Assembly: GCA_017521775.1 (NCBI GenBank) | Contig: JAFXBO010000027.1 | Location: forward strand, 1-12,444 | Reading direction: 5' to 3' | DNA from: Clostridia bacterium | GTDB lineage: Bacteria > Bacillota > Clostridia > UBA1381 | Length of the DNA: 12,444 bases | In this document: positions 6,527-12,444 of the stretch, piece after piece | Position numbering within the stretch: the stretch's first letter is position 1 | Layout: each line of letters opens with the position of its first letter | Made by a program: the position numbers and the translations under genes | Notes under the pieces: generated by a model | Databases searched by the model: none | Told to the model about the DNA's origin: nothing | The model's input: the letters and a program-made list of their open reading frames with translations, nothing else

Positions 6527-7373
6527 TTTTATTCCTCCTTCTCAATTTGATTTTATCAAGTTTAGAAGAATTTTTAGCAGGCTTTAGAAGTGCTCTTTCT
6601 ATCGCATTTTTTAAAGTATTTTCGTTAAGATTTCTTGTAAGAGTTCCGTTTATTGCAATAGATATCTTACCTGTTTCTTCACTGACAACCAAAACCACAC
6701 AATCAGAAACCTCTGAAACTCCGATTGCAGCTCTGTGTCTTGTTCCAAGCTCTCTTGAAAGATTTTTGTTTGAAGTCAGTGGCAACACACACCCTGCTGA
6801 ATATATTCTGTCATCTCTTATAATTACTGCGCCGTCATGCAATGGAGTATTAGGAACAAAGATGTTTTCTAACAATGCCGCGGTTATTTCGGCATTTAAA
6901 ATTGCACCCGTGTCTCCGACATCACCCAATTTTGTTTCTCTCTCCAGAACAATCAGTGCACCTGTTTTTGTTTGAGAAAGGTTAACCGTTGCCGAAACAA
7001 GCTCACCTATAACCTTTTCTATTTTCTCATCATTCATTTGAATAGCAGAAAAGTCAATAAGCTTTCCTACCTTTGAGTGACCAACCTTTTCAAGAATACT
7101 ACGGAGTTCAGGCTGAAAGATAACAACAACCATAAACAGTCCGACTTGCATTATGTTTCTTAAAATATAGTTAATTACTGTAAAGTTAAGCCATGTACTT
7201 ATTTGTAAAACTACAAGCAGAATAGCAATTCCCTTAACTAACTGCATTGTTCTTGTTTCTCTAATCATTTTTAATATCTGATAAATAAGTACGGCTACAA
7301 TTACTATGTCAATTATGTCGGTTACTTTTATAAGCTGAATAAATTTGCCTAAATAATCAAATATTCTTTCCAA
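6516..7373 (-). CDS. cdaA: Diadenylate cyclase CdaA (c-di-AMP synthase)
   Basis: About 285 residues. I take TTG at 7371-7373 as the start because GGAG lies 8 bases upstream; the earlier TTG at 7389-7391 would put that site inside the gene. Three membrane helices fill the N-terminus (about 20-36, 44-60 and 66-86), followed by FQPELRSILEKVG, a linker typical of CdaA. The cytosolic DAC domain (about 100-260) has both catalytic motifs: DGA at 180-182 (TPLHDGAVII) and RHR at 212-214 (LGTRHRAAIG). The enzyme joins two ATP into c-di-AMP, which controls potassium and osmolyte transport and cell-wall balance. A good promoter (7421-7449) lies about 50 bases upstream, and cdaR overlaps the 3' end. Confidence 0.95.
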   Translation of the reverse strand: MERIFDYLGKFIQLIKVTDIIDIVIVAVLIYQILKMIRETRTMQLVKGIAILLVVLQISTWLNFTVINYILRNIMQVGLFMVVVIFQPELRSILEKVGHSKVGKLIDFSAIQMNDEKIEKVIGELVSATVNLSQTKTGALIVLERETKLGDVGDTGAILNAEITAALLENIFVPNTPLHDGAVIIRDDRIYSAGCVLPLTSNKNLSRELGTRHRAAIGVSEVSDCVVLVVSEETGKISIAINGTLTRNLNENTLKNAIERALLKPAKNSSKLDKIKLRRRNKNER

Positions 7374-7420
7374 CGTTCTCACTCCAAACAAAAAATAATA
7401 TTCTCAACCTTATCATATTT

Positions 7421-7449
7421 ATTATACAATAATTTTAAGTTCATGCCAA
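7421..7449 (-). promoter_or_regulatory. Vegetative promoter for cdaA-cdaR-hslO
   Basis: On the minus strand TTGGCA (7444-7449) and TATAAT (7421-7426) stand 17 bases apart: 11 of 12 consensus matches with ideal spacing. It lies between the pnp terminator and cdaA and is the only good promoter visible for the three-gene cluster. Confidence 0.82.
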
Positions 7450-7486
7450 TAGGTTTTAAGTAATTTTATTTTAAGTTTTTGTAACA

Positions 7487-7518
7487 AAAAGAGAGTGTTT
7501 TAAAAAACACTCTCTTTT
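7487..7518 (-). terminator. Rho-independent terminator of pnp
   Basis: A near-perfect stem pairs AAAAGAGAGTGTTTT (7504-7518 on the minus strand) with AAAACACTCTCTTTT (7487-7501) around a tiny central loop, followed by further T residues. It begins 5 bases after the pnp stop codon. Some outermost A-T pairs are better read as the A-tract and U-tail. Confidence 0.88.
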
Positions 7519-7523
7519 GATTA

Positions 7524-8210
7524 TTAATCTTCTTTTTTAGGTTCTTCTTCCTTAGCGATTGTGTCCTTATGAGAAAGACTGATTTTGCCTGTCTTTTCGT
7601 CGATTTCCATTACTTTTACAGTTAATGTTTCTCCAACATTTACCACATCCTCAACCTTTTCAATTCTCTTATGAGCAAGCTTTGAAATGTGACACAGACC
7701 ATCTTTTCCAGGCAAGATTTCAACAAATGCACCGAATGGTTGAATTGTCTTTACAATACCTTCATAGATTTCGCCAACCTCAGGCTCTTTAACAATCAAT
7801 TCAATGGCATTTCTTGCAGCATCCCCTGATTCCTGATTAACCGCGAAAATGTGAATTGTTCCATCATCCTCAATGTCAATCTTTGCACCTGTATCAGCAA
7901 CAATCTTCTGAATTACCTTTCCACCCTGACCGATAACTTCTCTGATCTTATCAGGGTCAATCTTCATTGTGCTAACCTTTGGAGCATAAGGAGATAATTC
8001 TGCTCTTACCTCTGGGATAGCCTTTAGTAATACTTCATCAATTATATAGTTTCTTGCTTTCTTTGTCTTTTGGAAAGCTTCGTTAATAACCTCATATGGA
8101 AGACCATCGTTCTTTATATCAACCTGAATAGATGTGATACCCTTCTTTGTACCTGCTACCTTAAAGTCCATTTCGCCATAGAAATCTTCAAGACCCTGAA
8201 TATCAACCAT
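7524..8210 (-). CDS. pnp: Polynucleotide phosphorylase, C-terminal part (split gene)
   Basis: This 228-codon reading frame continues the frame of the upstream pnp piece after an in-frame TAA at 8226-8228 plus five codons. It starts inside the second RNase PH domain with MVDIQGLEDFYGEMDFKVAG and carries the active-site residues D9, D15 and K17, which correspond to D486, D492 and K494 of E. coli PNPase. A KH RNA-binding domain follows (about 78-140, GQGG loop at 94-97), then an S1 domain (about 145-215, GEIYEGIVKTIQPFGAFVEI through GKISLSHKD) and a short charged tail. The ATG at 8208-8210 has only a weak GGA 9 bases upstream, so separate translation would depend on reinitiation after the stop 15 bases earlier. 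Joined with the upstream piece the protein would be about 701 residues, the normal PNPase length. This may be half of an inactivated gene, or of an intact one carrying a sequence error. Confidence 0.9.
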   Translation of the reverse strand: MVDIQGLEDFYGEMDFKVAGTKKGITSIQVDIKNDGLPYEVINEAFQKTKKARNYIIDEVLLKAIPEVRAELSPYAPKVSTMKIDPDKIREVIGQGGKVIQKIVADTGAKIDIEDDGTIHIFAVNQESGDAARNAIELIVKEPEVGEIYEGIVKTIQPFGAFVEILPGKDGLCHISKLAHKRIEKVEDVVNVGETLTVKVMEIDEKTGKISLSHKDTIAKEEEPKKED

Positions 8211-8225
8211 AGTTGTAAATCCATT

Positions 8226-9629
8226 TTATGTTGTGATTAGACCACAGGAAATACCTGCAACAGGAGCTTTTATAGGAACACCTGCAGCCATAAGTGCCAA
8301 TGTAGAACCACACACACTACCCTGTGATGTTGAACCATTAGAACTCAACACCTCTGATACAGTTCTGATTGAATATGGGAATTCGTCCTCAGATGGTAAA
8401 ACAGGTACCAATGAACGTTCTGCCAATGCACCGTGTCCGATTTCTCTTCTTCCAGGACCTCTTGAAGGTCTTGTTTCTCCTACTGAATATGATGGGAAGT
8501 TATAGTGATGCATATATCTCTTTGTGTCATCCTCATCAATACCATCTAATTTCTGCATTTCAGCCAATGGTGCTAATGTTGCAACTGTCAACACTTGTGT
8601 TTGTCCTCTTGTGAACATACCTGAACCATGAGTTCTTGGCAACAAATCAACCTCTGCAGCAAGTGGTCTTATTTCATCAAGACCTCTTCCGTCAACTCTT
8701 CTTCCCTGAACAAGCCAAGCTCTTACAATTTCCTTTTGCATCTTATAAAGGATTTCACCAAGCTGTTCTGAAATATCAGGGAACTGTTCTGAAAGTGCAT
8801 CTAAGATTTCATCTTCGATAACACCCATTCTCTCATCTCTGATATTCTTATCATCAGTATCCAATGCATACTGGATTTTTTCATAGGACATAGCCTTAAT
8901 TGCATCCCATATTTCCTGATTTACTGTGTGAGCCTCATACTCGAATTTTTCTTTTCCTATTTCTTTTTGGATAGACTCAACGAAATCACAGATTTCAATA
9001 ATATGCTTATGAGCAAACTTAATACCCTCAAGCATAACATCTTCTTCAATTTCGTTTGCGCCTGCCTCAATCATAACAACCTTTTCTCTTGTTCCTGCAA
9101 CTGTGACCTGCATTTGTGACTTTTCTCTCTGCTCAACTGTTGGGTTTATGATATATTCCCCATCAACCAAGCCAAGCCAAACGCCACCTATTGGTCCATT
9201 CCAAGGAATATCTGAAATAGAAAGTGCAATAGATGTACCAATCATAGCAGCAACTTCAGGTGGGTTGTCCTGCTCAACAGATAAAACTGTTGCAACAACA
9301 GAAACATCATTTCTTAAATCTGCAGGGAACAAAGGTCTTATAGGTCTGTCTATAACACGACTTGTTAAAATTGCTTTTTCTGAAGGCTTACCTTCTCTTT
9401 TAACATATCCACCAGGTATTTTACCAACTGAATATAGCTTTTCTTCATAATCAACACTCAAAGGGAAGAAATCTACTCCCTCTCTTGGTGTTCTTGATGC
9501 AGTTACATTCACCATTACAACTGTATCTCCGTAACGAACCAAACAATGTCCGTTTGTGAGCATTGCCATTTTTCCTGTTTCAATAACCAGTTTTCTGCCG
9601 GCTAAAGTAGTTTCAAAAGTTTTTAACAT
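8226..9629 (-). CDS. pnp: Polynucleotide phosphorylase, N-terminal part ending at an in-frame stop
   Basis: 467 codons of a PNPase gene, with ATG at 9627-9629 and GGAG 8 bases upstream. PNPase degrades RNA 3' to 5' using phosphate. This part holds the first RNase PH domain (about 10-140, including SRTPREGVDFFPLSVDY and RPIRPLFPADLRND), the helical linker domain (about 235-310) and the first half of the second RNase PH domain, with the phosphate-binding SNGSTSQ segment at 430-436. It ends AGISCGLITT then TAA. Other PNPases continue here through a short variable loop into DIQGLED, which is what follows in the same frame after six codons (the stop included). The alignment length is exact, so one substitution such as GAA to TAA explains the break without a frameshift. 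Without the downstream residues this piece should lack phosphorolytic activity. It follows rpsO, its usual neighbour, after a terminator. Confidence 0.92.
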   Translation of the reverse strand: MLKTFETTLAGRKLVIETGKMAMLTNGHCLVRYGDTVVMVNVTASRTPREGVDFFPLSVDYEEKLYSVGKIPGGYVKREGKPSEKAILTSRVIDRPIRPLFPADLRNDVSVVATVLSVEQDNPPEVAAMIGTSIALSISDIPWNGPIGGVWLGLVDGEYIINPTVEQREKSQMQVTVAGTREKVVMIEAGANEIEEDVMLEGIKFAHKHIIEICDFVESIQKEIGKEKFEYEAHTVNQEIWDAIKAMSYEKIQYALDTDDKNIRDERMGVIEDEILDALSEQFPDISEQLGEILYKMQKEIVRAWLVQGRRVDGRGLDEIRPLAAEVDLLPRTHGSGMFTRGQTQVLTVATLAPLAEMQKLDGIDEDDTKRYMHHYNFPSYSVGETRPSRGPGRREIGHGALAERSLVPVLPSEDEFPYSIRTVSEVLSSNGSTSQGSVCGSTLALMAAGVPIKAPVAGISCGLITT

Positions 9630-9760
9630 TTGTTTTTCTCCTTTTCTTTATAAATTTGGAGGAAACGATATTATTTTAGCAGATAGGCACAACATCTGCT
9701 CTTAACAGCTGCTCTGCTTATTTGCTAAATAATTCTCTGTTCCCTCATATATTGCAAAAG
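9630..9760 (-). promoter_or_regulatory. pnp leader with an inverted repeat
   Basis: The 131 bases between the rpsO terminator and pnp hold no gene. On the minus strand AGCAGAT (9694-9700) and ATCTGCT (9678-9684) form a 7-bp stem with a 9-base loop; no T-tract follows, so it is not a terminator. Upstream lies GCAGAGCAGCTG, which could compete in alternative folds. A weak promoter-like pair, TTGCAA and AATTAT at 17 bases, lies at the distal end, but its match is poor. In E. coli a stem in the pnp leader is the target of RNase III and PNPase autoregulation; a similar role here is only inference. Confidence 0.35.
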
Positions 9761-9797
9761 AAGCAAGCGAATAACCCTTAAGCAATCCGCTTGCCTT
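9761..9797 (-). terminator. Rho-independent terminator of rpsO
   Basis: GCAAGCG (9788-9794 on the minus strand) pairs with CGCTTGC (9763-9769), extended by A-T and G-U pairs on both sides, around a loop of about 14 bases, and is followed by TTCTTTT. It lies about 10 bases after the rpsO stop codon. Some read-through into pnp is likely, since rpsO and pnp are often co-transcribed. Confidence 0.75.
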
Positions 9798-9807
9798 TAA
9801 TGCTCTA

Positions 9808-10074
9808 TTATTTTCTAAGTCCTAATTTGCTAACCAAAGCACGATATCTTTCGATATCCTGTGACTTAAGATATTGAAGTAGGCTTCTTCTCTTACCAAC
9901 CATCATCAAAAGACCTCTTCTTGAGTGGAAGTCTTTCTTATGCTCGTTAAGATGCTCATTGTTCAAGTGATTGATTCTTTCAGTCAAAAGAGCAATTTGA
10001 ACTTCAGGAGAACCTGTATCTCCTTCGTGAGTTGCATATGTTGCAATAATTTCCTGCTTTCTCTCTTTAGTCAT
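9808..10074 (-). CDS. rpsO: Small ribosomal subunit protein uS15
   Basis: 88 residues from ATG at 10072-10074, with AGGAGG 8 bases upstream; a GTG three codons earlier overlaps the ribosome binding site. The family motifs are clear: [36 protein letters not shown] and LVSKLGLRK at the C-terminus. S15 binds the central domain of 16S rRNA early in 30S assembly and in several bacteria represses its own translation. The leader before this gene (10081-10148) can form a helix that buries the ribosome binding site, which would fit such control. rpmE lies 136 bases upstream and pnp follows after a terminator. Confidence 0.97.
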   Translation of the reverse strand: MTKERKQEIIATYATHEGDTGSPEVQIALLTERINHLNNEHLNEHKKDFHSRRGLLMMVGKRRSLLQYLKSQDIERYRALVSKLGLRK

Positions 10075-10080
10075 GGTTTT

Positions 10081-10148
10081 CACCTCCTATAATCAATAAT
10101 CCCCTTATGCCGAGAAACCGTTGGTGATTCGGTTATCCAAGCTATAGG
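10081..10148 (-). promoter_or_regulatory. Candidate S15 autoregulatory leader of rpsO
   Basis: On the minus strand CCTATA (10143-10148) is complementary to TATAGG (10086-10091), and the latter overlaps the AGGAGG ribosome binding site. Inside this closing helix AACCG (10130-10134) pairs with CGGTT (10116-10120) around a 9-base loop, and ATAA/TTAT around GGGGA may form a weak third arm, giving a three-way-junction shape. Known S15 leaders in Firmicutes use a junction and block the ribosome binding site. The pairing is seen directly; S15 binding is inferred. The remaining bases up to rpmE (10149-10210) are AT-rich with no clear signal. Confidence 0.45.
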
Positions 10149-10210
10149 TTAAATAAAATTTTAATTTTTTTGCAAACCCTTTAGGTTCACTCTCCAAGCA
10201 AAACAACCTA

Positions 10211-10414
10211 TTATTTGTTTCTGTTGAAACGCTTGTTGAACTTTTCAACTCTACCACCGGTATCAACGAGTTTTTGCTTACCTGTGTAGAATGGGTGACA
10301 CTTTGAACAAATTTCAACTTGAATGTTTTCCTTTGTTGAACCTGTTTCAATTACTTCACCACAAGCACATTTAATTGTTGTTTGCTTATAATCAGGATGA
10401 ATTCCTTCTCTCAC
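10211..10414 (-). CDS. rpmE: Large ribosomal subunit protein bL31 (zinc-binding type)
   Basis: 67 residues starting [19 protein letters not shown]. The start is GTG at 10412-10414 with a strong AAGGAGGGG upstream. The four cysteines of the zinc-binding form are all present: C16, C18, C36 and C39 (CACG and CSKC). The signature ETGSTKEN, then [21 protein letters not shown], is intact. Many bacteria also carry a cysteine-free paralogue for zinc shortage, but none is visible here. A good promoter (10464-10492) lies about 50 bases upstream. The leader between has a short possible hairpin (AGCTCATAACAAGCC on the plus strand); I cannot tell whether it belongs to the known L31 leader families. Confidence 0.96.
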   Translation of the reverse strand: MREGIHPDYKQTTIKCACGEVIETGSTKENIQVEICSKCHPFYTGKQKLVDTGGRVEKFNKRFNRNK

Positions 10415-10463
10415 GGTATTCCCCTCCTTATAAGATTTTTTAGCTCATAACAAGCCATCTAAT

Positions 10464-10492
10464 AGTATAACACACATTTTTTGGTTTTGCAA
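10464..10492 (-). promoter_or_regulatory. Vegetative promoter for rpmE
   Basis: On the minus strand TTGCAA (10487-10492) and TATACT (10464-10469) lie 17 bases apart. The -10 box misses one consensus base and the -35 box two, but spacing and position before rpmE are right. The stretch from here to the alcohol dehydrogenase stop codon (10493-10561) is AT-rich and shows no clear terminator. Confidence 0.72.
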
Positions 10493-10561
10493 GCATTTTT
10501 TTTAATATTCTTATTTTATATACATAAGGCACCAATTAATTGCTGATTTTATAGCATATTA

Positions 10562-11731
10562 TTAGTAACAACTATTAAAAATATTCTTTATATCATCATA
10601 ACCAAGTTCAATATAACTCTTTATTGTGCGCGATTTTCCAAAGGTACATAAATCTGCTAATTTATCAATAGAATTCTTGTCTACATCGAACTCCTTTAAA
10701 GTTAAAGGCATCTGTATCAGTTTGAAAAACCTCTCCATTTCTTCTATACCCAAGAGCGAAGCTTTTTCATCATCTTCCTCAGCAACATCCCATACTCTGC
10801 GTGCAAACTGTGCAAAGCGTGAGGTATTTTTTTGATAAACATATCTTGCCCATGCAGGGAATAAGACTGCAAGACCAGCTCCATGAGAAATATAATCATA
10901 CTCACCACTCAGTGCGTGTTCAAGTTGATGAACTGCCAAATTATTTTCTCTTCCACAACTGGTCAAATCATTATGCGACAAGCTTGATGCCCACATTATA
11001 GTTGCACGGGCTTCATAGTCACAAGGATTATCCATAACAACTTTACTTGCATTGATAACTGATTTCAAAACACTTTCTGCAATTCTGTCGGTTAGTTCTG
11101 TAGGTTCGCATACTGTAAAATATCTTTCCATAGTATGTGCCATTATATCAACAATTCCACAGGCTGTCTGATACTTTGAAACAGTATAGGTTAGTTCAGG
11201 ATTACAGATTGCAAATTTACACCTGTTAAATTCAGAACCAAATCCCCTTTTCATATTTTCCTCAATATTTGTTATAACTGCAGATGCGCTCATTTCACTG
11301 CCTGCAGCAGAATGAGTTAATATGCAACCAATAGGCAATGCACCCTTCGAAATACTTTTACGAGTTAATAAATCCCAAACATCGCAATCGTTCACAACCC
11401 CATGCGCAGTTACTTTTGATGAGTCTATTGCACTTCCTCCACCAACTGCCAAAATCATCTCAACTTTATTTTCACGAGCACTCTTCACAGCTTCACGAAC
11501 AAATGACAGTTTCGGATTAGGCTCAACACCTCCCATTTCAACTACCTTTATTCCGTTTTCCAAAAGGGATTTCATAACATCATCATAAAGTCCACTTTTT
11601 TTGATGCTTTCCTTACCATACTGCATCATAATCGTTTTGTAACCATAATCACTTATGATCTTTCCGACATCTTTTTGCTTATCTCTTCCAAAATACACCT
11701 TGGTCGGTGCATAGTACGTAAAATCTAACAT
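10562..11731 (-). CDS. Iron-containing alcohol dehydrogenase, butanol dehydrogenase/YqhD-like
   Basis: 389 residues from ATG at 11729-11731, with GGAGG 8 bases upstream; a TTG five codons earlier lies in the ribosome binding site. The N-terminal dinucleotide-binding domain has the GGGSAID motif at 97-103. The metal-binding helical domain supplies D195 and H199 (GIVDIMAHT), H268 (AVHQLEH) and H283 (ISHGAGLAVLFPAW), matching the ligand spacing of E. coli YqhD. The opening FTYYAPTKVYFGRDK is typical of the BdhA/BdhB/YqhD branch, which reduces aldehydes to alcohols with NAD(P)H during fermentation or detoxification. Substrate and cofactor preference cannot be read from the sequence. It appears to stand alone, with a terminator upstream and rpmE's own promoter downstream. 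Confidence 0.92.
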   Translation of the reverse strand: MLDFTYYAPTKVYFGRDKQKDVGKIISDYGYKTIMMQYGKESIKKSGLYDDVMKSLLENGIKVVEMGGVEPNPKLSFVREAVKSARENKVEMILAVGGGSAIDSSKVTAHGVVNDCDVWDLLTRKSISKGALPIGCILTHSAAGSEMSASAVITNIEENMKRGFGSEFNRCKFAICNPELTYTVSKYQTACGIVDIMAHTMERYFTVCEPTELTDRIAESVLKSVINASKVVMDNPCDYEARATIMWASSLSHNDLTSCGRENNLAVHQLEHALSGEYDYISHGAGLAVLFPAWARYVYQKNTSRFAQFARRVWDVAEEDDEKASLLGIEEMERFFKLIQMPLTLKEFDVDKNSIDKLADLCTFGKSRTIKSYIELGYDDIKNIFNSCY

Positions 11732-11872
11732 AAATTTATCCTCCAATAGTATTTTTATTTACAAGAATTATAATTCATCATCCTGAAATTATAACAAACT
11801 ACCTATCACCTGAATTATATAATATCACATTTCTTCTCCAAAGTCCATATAATTCATAAATATCATTATAAG
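11732..11872 (-). promoter_or_regulatory. Upstream region of the alcohol dehydrogenase gene with candidate promoters
   Basis: Two minus-strand TATAAT boxes are visible, at 11767-11772 and 11788-11793. The nearer has TTGTTA (11792-11797) at a long 19-base spacing. The farther lacks a good -35 box at normal distance. The nearer box sits in a perfect 12-bp palindrome (GAATTATAATTC, 11765-11776). Similar words, cctgaaattata (11782-11793) and cctgaattatat (11809-11820), recur 27 bases apart. I cannot decide which box is used. Confidence 0.35.
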
Positions 11873-11903
11873 AAAAACCGAATGATAAAATCATTCGGTT
11901 TTT
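11873..11903 (-). terminator. Strong terminator after the GGDEF gene
   Basis: A perfect 13-bp stem pairs AAAAACCGAATGA with TCATTCGGTTTTT around a 5-base loop (11886-11890). A-tract and T-tract lie on both sides, so it could act in either direction. It begins about 33 bases after the stop codon of the GGDEF gene and separates it from the alcohol dehydrogenase gene. Confidence 0.88.
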
Positions 11904-11936
11904 ATGACAAAATAAAATATATAAATGCAAGTATTT

Positions 11937-12444
11937 TTAGAATATAGCATTATTCTTTTTTTTAGACATCTTATCTGCATAAAGCATTTCATCTGCATAC
12001 TTAAACGCCTCTTCTGGATTACCCTTAATAATCGAATATCCTTTCGACAAACTTATATTTCCATCCATTTCAAGATTCTTTCTTAAAACAATTAAACGAT
12101 CTATAATTTCATTCTCAGAAATTCCTTTAGTTATAACTGAAAACTCATCTCCGCCTATACGAAAAACTCTATGTTGAGGTTTTGGGAAAATCTCATCAAT
12201 ATTTTTCGCTACATTTTTTAATACCATATCACCTGCCAGATGACCTTTTGTATCATTAATTACTTTCAGGTCATTTAGATCAAACATAATGACAACGCCA
12301 CTGTGATTTTCTATATCTGCTCCGCGGATAATCTCCGCCCAGGCAAGTCTGTTCAGGCAACCCGTCATCGGGTCGTGGTAAGCCAGCTGTTCATACTTCT
12401 TTGCTTCTGACATGTCATCTATGTACGTTCTCATCTCTTTGATA
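11937..12444 (-). CDS. GGDEF-domain diguanylate cyclase, C-terminal part (runs off the right edge)
   Basis: The reading frame is open at the window edge; the visible 168 codons are a GGDEF domain with a short preceding helix (MSEAKKYEQLAYHD). Counting from the first visible methionine (12432-12434), the landmarks are HDPMTGCLNR (20-29), metal-site D52 in MFDLNDLKVIND, GHLAGD (64-69), the intact signature RIGGDEF (92-98), SKG (130-132) and YADEMLYADK near the end. The catalytic motif is complete, so it probably makes c-di-GMP from two GTP. The inhibitory RxxD site expected five residues before GGDEF is absent (KPQH, 85-88). Sensor or membrane domains are probably encoded beyond the window. It may not start at the visible ATG, since the frame stays open and helical upstream. 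Confidence 0.9.
   Translation of the reverse strand, partial: IKEMRTYIDDMSEAKKYEQLAYHDPMTGCLNRLAWAEIIRGADIENHSGVVIMFDLNDLKVINDTKGHLAGDMVLKNVAKNIDEIFPKPQHRVFRIGGDEFSVITKGISENEIIDRLIVLRKNLEMDGNISLSKGYSIIKGNPEEAFKYADEMLYADKMSKKKNNAIF

Noticed and set aside
6466..6975. Plus-strand 169-residue frame antisense to cdaA/cdaR
   Set aside because: Long only because it mirrors conserved coding sequence; no ribosome binding site and no recognisable domain.
8226..8245. Stop codon reassignment or a frameshift as the explanation for the split pnp
   Set aside because: Many other genes here end in TAA, so TAA is an ordinary stop, and both pnp pieces are in the same frame, so no frameshift is needed.
10105..10350. 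Minus-strand 81-residue frame overlapping rpmE in another frame
   Set aside because: It covers most of the clear L31 gene out of frame, resembles nothing known and has no start signal.
1..12444. CRISPR array, insertion sequence, prophage, toxin-antitoxin or defence cluster
   Set aside because: No regularly spaced repeats, transposase or integrase motifs, terminal inverted repeats or recognisable defence proteins are present; the genes are housekeeping or metabolic.

Overview
The window looks like a chromosomal segment of an AT-rich, low-GC Gram-positive anaerobe of the class Clostridia. The evidence is AT-rich intergenic DNA, strong AGGAGG-type ribosome binding sites, near-consensus vegetative (sigma-A type) promoters, short U-tailed terminators, Clostridia-like versions of YidC, Jag, CdaA/CdaR, YebC and Hsp33, and a zinc-type L31. 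Every gene I can support lies on the minus strand, so transcription runs from high to low coordinates. The content is mostly housekeeping: translation, RNA turnover, membrane protein insertion and c-di-AMP signalling. There are no tRNA or rRNA genes, CRISPR arrays, insertion sequences or phage genes.

In transcription order (right to left): (1) the 3' end of a GGDEF diguanylate cyclase gene (11937-12444), closed by a strong terminator. (2) A monocistronic-looking iron-type alcohol dehydrogenase (10562-11731). (3) rpmE (L31) with its own promoter, then rpsO (S15), preceded by a leader that can fold to hide its ribosome binding site. (4) pnp (polynucleotide phosphorylase), the usual partner of rpsO, here interrupted by one in-frame TAA at 8226-8228 that splits it into 467 and 228 residue pieces. 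(5) A cdaA-cdaR-hslO cluster (c-di-AMP synthase, its YbbR-domain regulator and the redox chaperone Hsp33) behind a good promoter. (6) An rpmH-rnpA-yidD-yidC-jag-yebC cluster behind a perfect consensus promoter. The 44-residue L34 gene rpmH (4377-4511, GTG start) is small and easily missed. (7) An HD-domain metal-dependent phosphohydrolase whose ribosome binding site lies directly behind a strong terminator hairpin. (8) The 5' end of a gene for a small exported acidic protein, running off the left edge, with a perfect consensus promoter and a 10-bp direct repeat around its -10 box.

The clusters fit known partnerships: S15 with PNPase; L34 and the RNase P protein with the YidD/YidC/Jag membrane-insertion group; CdaA with CdaR. 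The departures are that dnaA is not next to rpmH, mnmE/mnmG do not follow jag, and glmM does not follow cdaR (hslO does). The most notable single observation is the interrupted pnp. The stop aligns exactly with one codon of a variable loop, and the three acidic/basic active-site residues lie downstream of it, so the gene is broken, read through, reinitiated, or carries a sequence error. I did not find a convincing new multi-gene system. The other points of interest are regulatory: the rpsO leader, the terminator in front of the HD gene, the repeats at the exported-protein promoter, and a hairpin at the predicted 5' end of the rpmH mRNA.
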